Source: Tubulanus polymorphus (taxonomy: Eukaryota > Nemertea > Palaeonemertea > Tubulaniformes > Tubulanidae). Taken from it: DNA of 64,000 bases. Numbering within the stretch: position 1 is the first letter of the stretch; the number at the start of each line of letters is the position of its first letter. The translations under genes were made by a program, and so were the position numbers. The stretch covers positions 20,354,450-20,418,449 of the forward strand of contig NC_134029.1 in the NCBI RefSeq assembly GCF_964204645.1. The letters are read 5' to 3'. This document shows, piece by piece, positions 58,865 through 64,000 of this stretch. The notes beneath the pieces were generated by a model. That model did no database searches. It saw nothing but the letters and a program-made list of their open reading frames with translations, and was not told the origin of the DNA.

Positions 58865-59824
58865 ACACTTAACCGTGATGCATTTGTGATCAGATATTAA
58901 TGAACGTCGATTTGTGAGAATTATTGTTCATATTTTAGTATAGATTTTAACGATACTGGGATAACGCAAAAAATGCAGAATTTCTTAAATCCAGTCCATC
59001 TTTTTACATAATTTCGAACGAAATGAGTTCGATGTACACAAAGATGTATACGTAGACATCGTTATGGCAGATACAGTAAATTATTTTAAGTGAATCACAA
59101 TTGAAAAACCGAAAAAAAACTGGGAGGAATGATGAATAGGAGTCCTCCTTAAGAAAATATTTTGATAAATCCAAGCTCTCGGGAGCATTATATCAGAGAG
59201 TTTCTGATTTATTGAAGAACACATTCTCGAGAAGAGTTTTTGTAGCTGCCACTTTTAGCCACACCCCAATCCAACGTTGCATCGATTTATTACTAGATGA
59301 AAGTGATGCTCGATGCGGTTGGATATTGTAAGGCAGCAGATCGTTCGTTACAAACAGCTTCATAATTAGAATAGATGTGATATGACTGTAAAAGACGCCA
59401 GGGTGAAATTTATTTATATTCAATGCATATGATGTATTTTTGATTAGAATTGAGGTGAATTGCTATTTACAACTGATATATACTTAATATATATGTATAT
59501 ATATATATATTTAGATTGTGGTGGTGACAACATTTTGTTGTATTTCATGTTCTCAGGTATTTGACCTCGATTCAGTTTCTCGATTCACGTTGATCATGGT
59601 GTATCCTATTCTTAGGAAAAATTACACTAAACATGGTAGATTCATATAGAATGGCCGGGCTGTAATTCAAATTGCGCTGTCATACATACCTTCTAATGCC
59701 ATTGTCAGCTAGTCATGACCGCAGTCAACCAGTCCTCGGGATTACCCAAAATATCACCTCATCTGCTTATTTCTAATCAGTATGATGTTAGTTCCTTAGA
59801 TCGGGATTTAATTCTTATTGTTAG
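58865..59824. other. Probable flippase 3' UTR / downstream DNA
   Basis: AT-rich, TA-repeat near 59480-59510; no coding signal. Confidence 0.45.
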
Positions 59825-59912
59825 AATTTGCACCTTATCGTCTGGCCTTCAAACCTACCGACTTCTCCACACACGTTGAAGATCGACAGAAATTCTGGAA
59901 AATTTGTACCGA
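59825..59912 (+). other. Orphan exon-like segment
   Basis: 88 bp between a TTCTTATTGTTAG acceptor and a GTATGT donor. One frame reads FAPYRLAFKPTDF then STHVEDRQKFWKICTE; a second frame is open too. GC is higher than its flanks. I recognise no family. It may be an exon of a gene continuing right, an alternative flippase 3' exon, or chance. Confidence 0.25.
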
Positions 59913-62119
59913 GTATGTCTTTTATGTTCAAATGTCTTCATATGCATAGATTTTAAAGAATGTTACATGTTATAGATGTATTTTTGTAAAGATTTCTGCA
60001 CTTGTTAGACACCTCCCATTTGTGTGGCACCACGTAGAAGAAAAAATATGAGAAAATCCTGCACACCTCTAAAGCCCTTTCCTTACCTAATTGTACATTT
60101 GTGTAATGTGTACATTTTTAAATACTGGGGTATGTAAGAATGGTATAGATGGTGAATGAACAGCAATATTAGATTATTTATTTAAGCAATTATTAAGTTT
60201 ATTTTATTTATTGTATAAATTGACTTTTCTGTGCCAAAGTTTTTATTTTTCCATCGAATGGAAAAACCTGTTTTTTGTCCTCATTTCTAGATAATGACTC
60301 GACATGTCTTTGCATCTTATTTTAAGCATGTACAAAATCAACCATCTTTCAATATGTATGTAGCACCTGTGATATAGGCTAGGGGTTGTTAGTACTACGG
60401 TTGAGAAAATGTGTTTTTCTAACCTAGTGGGCCCTCATGGGTATCTACGAACTAATCGGCTGGTTTCCTACCTACGTAAAGACCTGCTTTATATTATATT
60501 TTATAATATTTGAATGCTCTTCATGTATTGCTTCCAATTGAATGTCTTTAAGTTTATTATTATTATCATTTATTTATTTTCTGATAGAATTACAAGTTAT
60601 GATTTAACGATTCATAAATTATTTATTTGTTTTGAGATGTGCGCATAACTGACTGATAAAAACAACAATGCAAAAACAATTGATGAATAAGAATATAGCT
60701 GCTGTGTTTAATATAGTACATGATTTACTACTGTTCATCAGGGGCAGATCCCAGAGGTGAAGGTCTTTAGATACTGTCTGGTATGATATCTTTTCCAATA
60801 ATCATAGCCGAGACACTATTTCGGTGTTATAACTTAAGTCAGCGCAGTTAAATGAAAGAAATTTATGAGAGCAGAATATTTTGTTTTTAGTAAGACCCCT
60901 GAATCTGCCCCGATTGAAAATGAGTTTCAACTGTCACAACGTTTTCCGTTCTAAGCCTTTTGCGATGTTCATTTCTGTTCAGAAAACTATTGCTTTCAAA
61001 ATGCTTGATTTGAGTGATACCTGCTTTCATAGTTATCCTATGTAAATCTGATCATGGCTACCGGTATATATTTTGTAGCCGAGACACTGCTGCGTGCGAA
61101 ATATATCATTATTACATTTTTTCTTTCGGGTAAGCTTGAAAATGTCACCATACGTTTTTGGATCAGAGTGATTCATAATGAAGTTAATCACTAAATTGAA
61201 GAGATATTACTACGATTAATTATGTAAAATACTCAATAATTTTTTTGTGGGGAGGAGAGACCCAGTGATGTATCAAATTTTCTTAACCTTCCTTGTACAT
61301 GCAAAATGGATGCAACTGAACTTAAAAGGGATTCAATTAAGTGTAGAATAAATATATGCAGTTTGTACTGAAGAATTCATTTTGATACGAGCTGTAATGT
61401 ACTAAAAGGTACTGGTACATGTATATTAGCAGTTAAATAACCAACCGTCCTGATTAAATGATGAGGCAACATCAAGTCATAGATTTGATCAATGAGATTT
61501 TATTTAATGCCGTAGATATGTTGGTAAAAATAAATCCTAATTTATGCAGTTACTCGAAAAGAAATTCTGACGATGGTAACTGTTTGCCTCTGAATCTTAT
61601 ATACGCCATATTTCATTGTTACAGGATTTTTCATGTTCATATATAAGGCACATGTGTTCTTTGATGAAATCAGGGTAAAAGTCAGATTCTAATAAGTTTC
61701 ATGAAGAGTATATTGAAGCTGTAATGAATTGCTATCCCTGACTGCTGAAGTTTTCCTCTCGGCTAATGACAGTGACAAGTCAGGCCGTTAGTTGTTAACC
61801 TTGTTCTCTTCCACAATAAGGGTTTTAAACCCTGGTCACTACTGCCTGGAATTTTCATTTTGATTTTAACCAGTAGAATTAATTTAATTAGTTTACTCTA
61901 TGACTGGGACATGTTTCTACAACTATATTCAGTTCACCACTTTCATAGAAATTATATATTGTAAATAGATGATATATTTATTATTATGAATGATTTTAAT
62001 TTATTCGTAAATTATATTTTAATTATATTCACTATGATTGTTCATTAATGAAATGTTACGCATTAATTTATTCAAAAAATGTCTCACTTGATTCATTGAA
62101 TTTGTTGGCCTGTTTCTCA
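59913..62119. other. Downstream AT-rich region, no gene seen
   Basis: Nothing supported beyond short repeat-like strings (CTCCCATTTGTGTGGC near 60005, similar to 44365). Confidence 0.45.
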
Positions 62120-62436
62120 TCTTCACCCGTCAAGGTGTTTGAACTCACTAAGCTGAAGCCGTTTCCTGAACCCCTTGACCTAACGAGTCGTTGGGGTCGT
62201 TATAAGCCAATCAGATTCCAGTCGTACCAATCACAGCGCTTGTAACAAATGACATTAGGCCTCTGTTGAATTTCCCATTAAATGGACAATCAGCGAACAT
62301 TTTACTGAACAAGGAAGTATTTCACAAGTCGATATATGGTGTCATGCGCAACAGCTAGAATAGTAATGAAATCACTGGTCGTGAGGCTGGGGGGCTGGTG
62401 GAAGCAAGTTCGGGGAGCCCCTGGCAAGCGAGGATG
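62120..62436 (-). mobile_element. MITE copy matching 4839-5160 in reverse
   Basis: Reads as the reverse complement of the right part of the 4550-5227 complex: AACCCCTTGACC..., CAATCAGATTCCAGTCGTACC, CAATCAGCGAAC, AACAAGGAAGTATTTC, ending CCCTGGCAAGCGAGGATG. Clearly the same element at two ends of the window. Confidence 0.8.
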
Positions 62437-63268
62437 CTGTATCTTGGCATCATCTCCAATTAGTGAAAAGAATTCAAATCAGTTGATATAGTGGACCCTT
62501 GTATCTATGCCCCCTTTCCACTGCAGCACTGAATTCCCCTATGACACCAATGTCTTTAGTCTCTGTTTCAAAAAGTGCAGTGGGGTAGGTGCCAGCACCA
62601 AAAGATGTCTAGGCAAGGTGCAAGGCTTTACCACAGGTCCCTGTTTCAACGAATTGAGTCTCACTGCATTGACAATGAATGGTAGAGTCTTTATACAGTG
62701 GGAACAGAGCGTCTGAGCTGGAACATATCACTAAACCACTCTACAGAGATATTTTAGAGCCAGTCCAATGATATAAAGGGTTGATGCAGGAATGAACAGT
62801 TACCTCGCTATGACCTTACCATAATCTTAACCTTTCCTTTGATAATTTTTCATCCCTGCTACTATCAAAAACTGATATCTTATATAAATATGGCGGGCGT
62901 AACAGGGTCTCTTGTAATTCAGACTCGAAATCTCTTTGAGGTCCATTGGCCTTTAAGCCATTACAATCCATCAAACAAACAGTAGGCTGAACAAGCAGTT
63001 TTGCATTGTCAAGAATTGGATATTAGTCCTAATAGATTTACAGGTCCTATTTCCTGGATCTAAGTACACACCAAGCTAATGGAGTAGTTTAAGTAACTAA
63101 AACACACTCAAATACTAAAGTTCGACCTTTTATTTTGTATCAACACACAAAATCTTTGTAAAAAATAGAAAACTAATTTTGATGTATATTGCGATATTTA
63201 CATAAATACGTTTCACGTCGATATATACATGATATTTACATCATTTTCTCTCCATAAACGATGCACCT
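62437..63268. other. No gene seen
   Basis: TTTTATT near 63129 could be a minus-strand polyadenylation signal of a gene beyond the right edge; no exon is visible. Confidence 0.35.
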
Positions 63269-63329
63269 AGTGTAAACTGCTAATCGTCGTCACGCCAATT
63301 CAAATAGTGTAAACTGCTAATCGTCGTCA
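63269..63329 (+). repeat. 24-bp direct repeat, two copies, 37-bp step
   Basis: AGTGTAAACTGCTAATCGTC and GTCA, repeated exactly with a 13-bp spacer. Confidence 0.85.
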
Positions 63330-64000
63330 GGAAGATTCACCGATCGTAATAGAAAAATTTAAGCCAGTTTTTGACATGATTTCGATTAACGACCGATGCT
63401 GTAGTATCATCAGTACTACAGCGCTTCGTAACGGCGAACATAAATGAATATAAAAAAATAATTCCAATCTCTATTCATCCTACGTCAATCTCTCAATAAT
63501 TACGTAGTTTCAGATAATTATTTTCCACTTAATCATGATCCAGAAGAATCACGGCGATAAGTGTACAGTAAAGTATTACCGGTAACGCATTCAAAATGTT
63601 TTTCATTTACTTATTGTAGTAATTTCACCGACTTTGAAGCCGGCTTTTTATCATGATTACTATGGAATAAAAAATGTTATATATAAATACATCACTCGTC
63701 TGAATTCCGAATTGGTTGGATATCGATAACAATCTATATCGGTAACTCTTCACAGACAATTTGGCAATAGTTAAGACAAAGAAGACCTTTTCATTTTATC
63801 ATGAATTTGAAGTGGAATGAATAAAGATATTTTAGTACTTTTCGTACGTTACATAACCTCTTACAACCTTCCAGACAGTTTTCTCAACGATAACTAATCA
63901 TGATTTTATACGAGGAAATAACCGGACAATACAAATCATAATGCTAGTAGGTCACAGATTGGCCTACCAATTCTGGAGTACTGTTCCGTAGCATGGATTT

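Overview
The window is animal nuclear DNA. Its genes are split by GT-AG introns, the background is AT-rich with CpG-rich coding exons, and there are many short inverted-repeat transposons, a tRNA-derived SINE and AT microsatellites. Exon styling and gene content suggest a marine invertebrate, perhaps a lophotrochozoan such as a mollusc, brachiopod or annelid. That placement is inference; nothing here fixes the species.

Layout. (1) 1-256, minus strand: the 5' end of a secreted or membrane-anchored protein whose second exon opens a fibronectin type II domain; it runs off the left edge. (2) 1643-10012, minus strand: a five-exon, 585-residue exported serine hydrolase of the beta-lactamase / class C penicillin-binding fold, with SxxK, YxN and HxG motifs, a DUF3471-like tail and a hydrophobic C-terminus. 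(3) 13240-14412, minus strand: an intact La (SSB) RNA-chaperone gene with one coding exon. (4) About 14.4-20.7 kb: no gene seen, but many repeats. (5) 20706-58864, plus strand: one large P4-ATPase (phospholipid flippase) gene of the ATP8B2/ATP8B4 type. (6) 58.9-64 kb: 3' UTR or intergenic DNA with one orphan exon-like segment and a transposon copy.

The most striking locus is the flippase. Between constitutive exons 3 and 5 lie four consecutive 99-bp exons (40405, 41992, 43337, 44660). Each encodes a different version of the same 33 residues: the exoplasmic M1-M2 turn and most of M2, which border the lipid entry gate. This is the layout of a mutually exclusive exon cluster. The gene also has three candidate first coding exons (20706, 28201, 33920), all ending in the same phase. 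Its UGA stop is followed by CAA CTA, a match to the CARYYA leaky-stop context, and then by 90 more open in-frame codons. Together these would allow up to 3 x 4 x 2 protein forms. About 100-300 bp upstream of exon 5 sits an array of five 40-bp repeats, each ending like a 3' splice site.

The repeats form several families. They include TTAA-flanked piggyBac-like MITEs carrying near-palindromes, a family with CATCCTCGCTTGCC ends (also found nested inside another MITE), a GGTGGCCAC family, a GGGCC-GTTGCATAG foldback family, a GCGTTCACACTA family, and two loci with a hammerhead-ribozyme-like core of the kind linked to Penelope-like retroelements.
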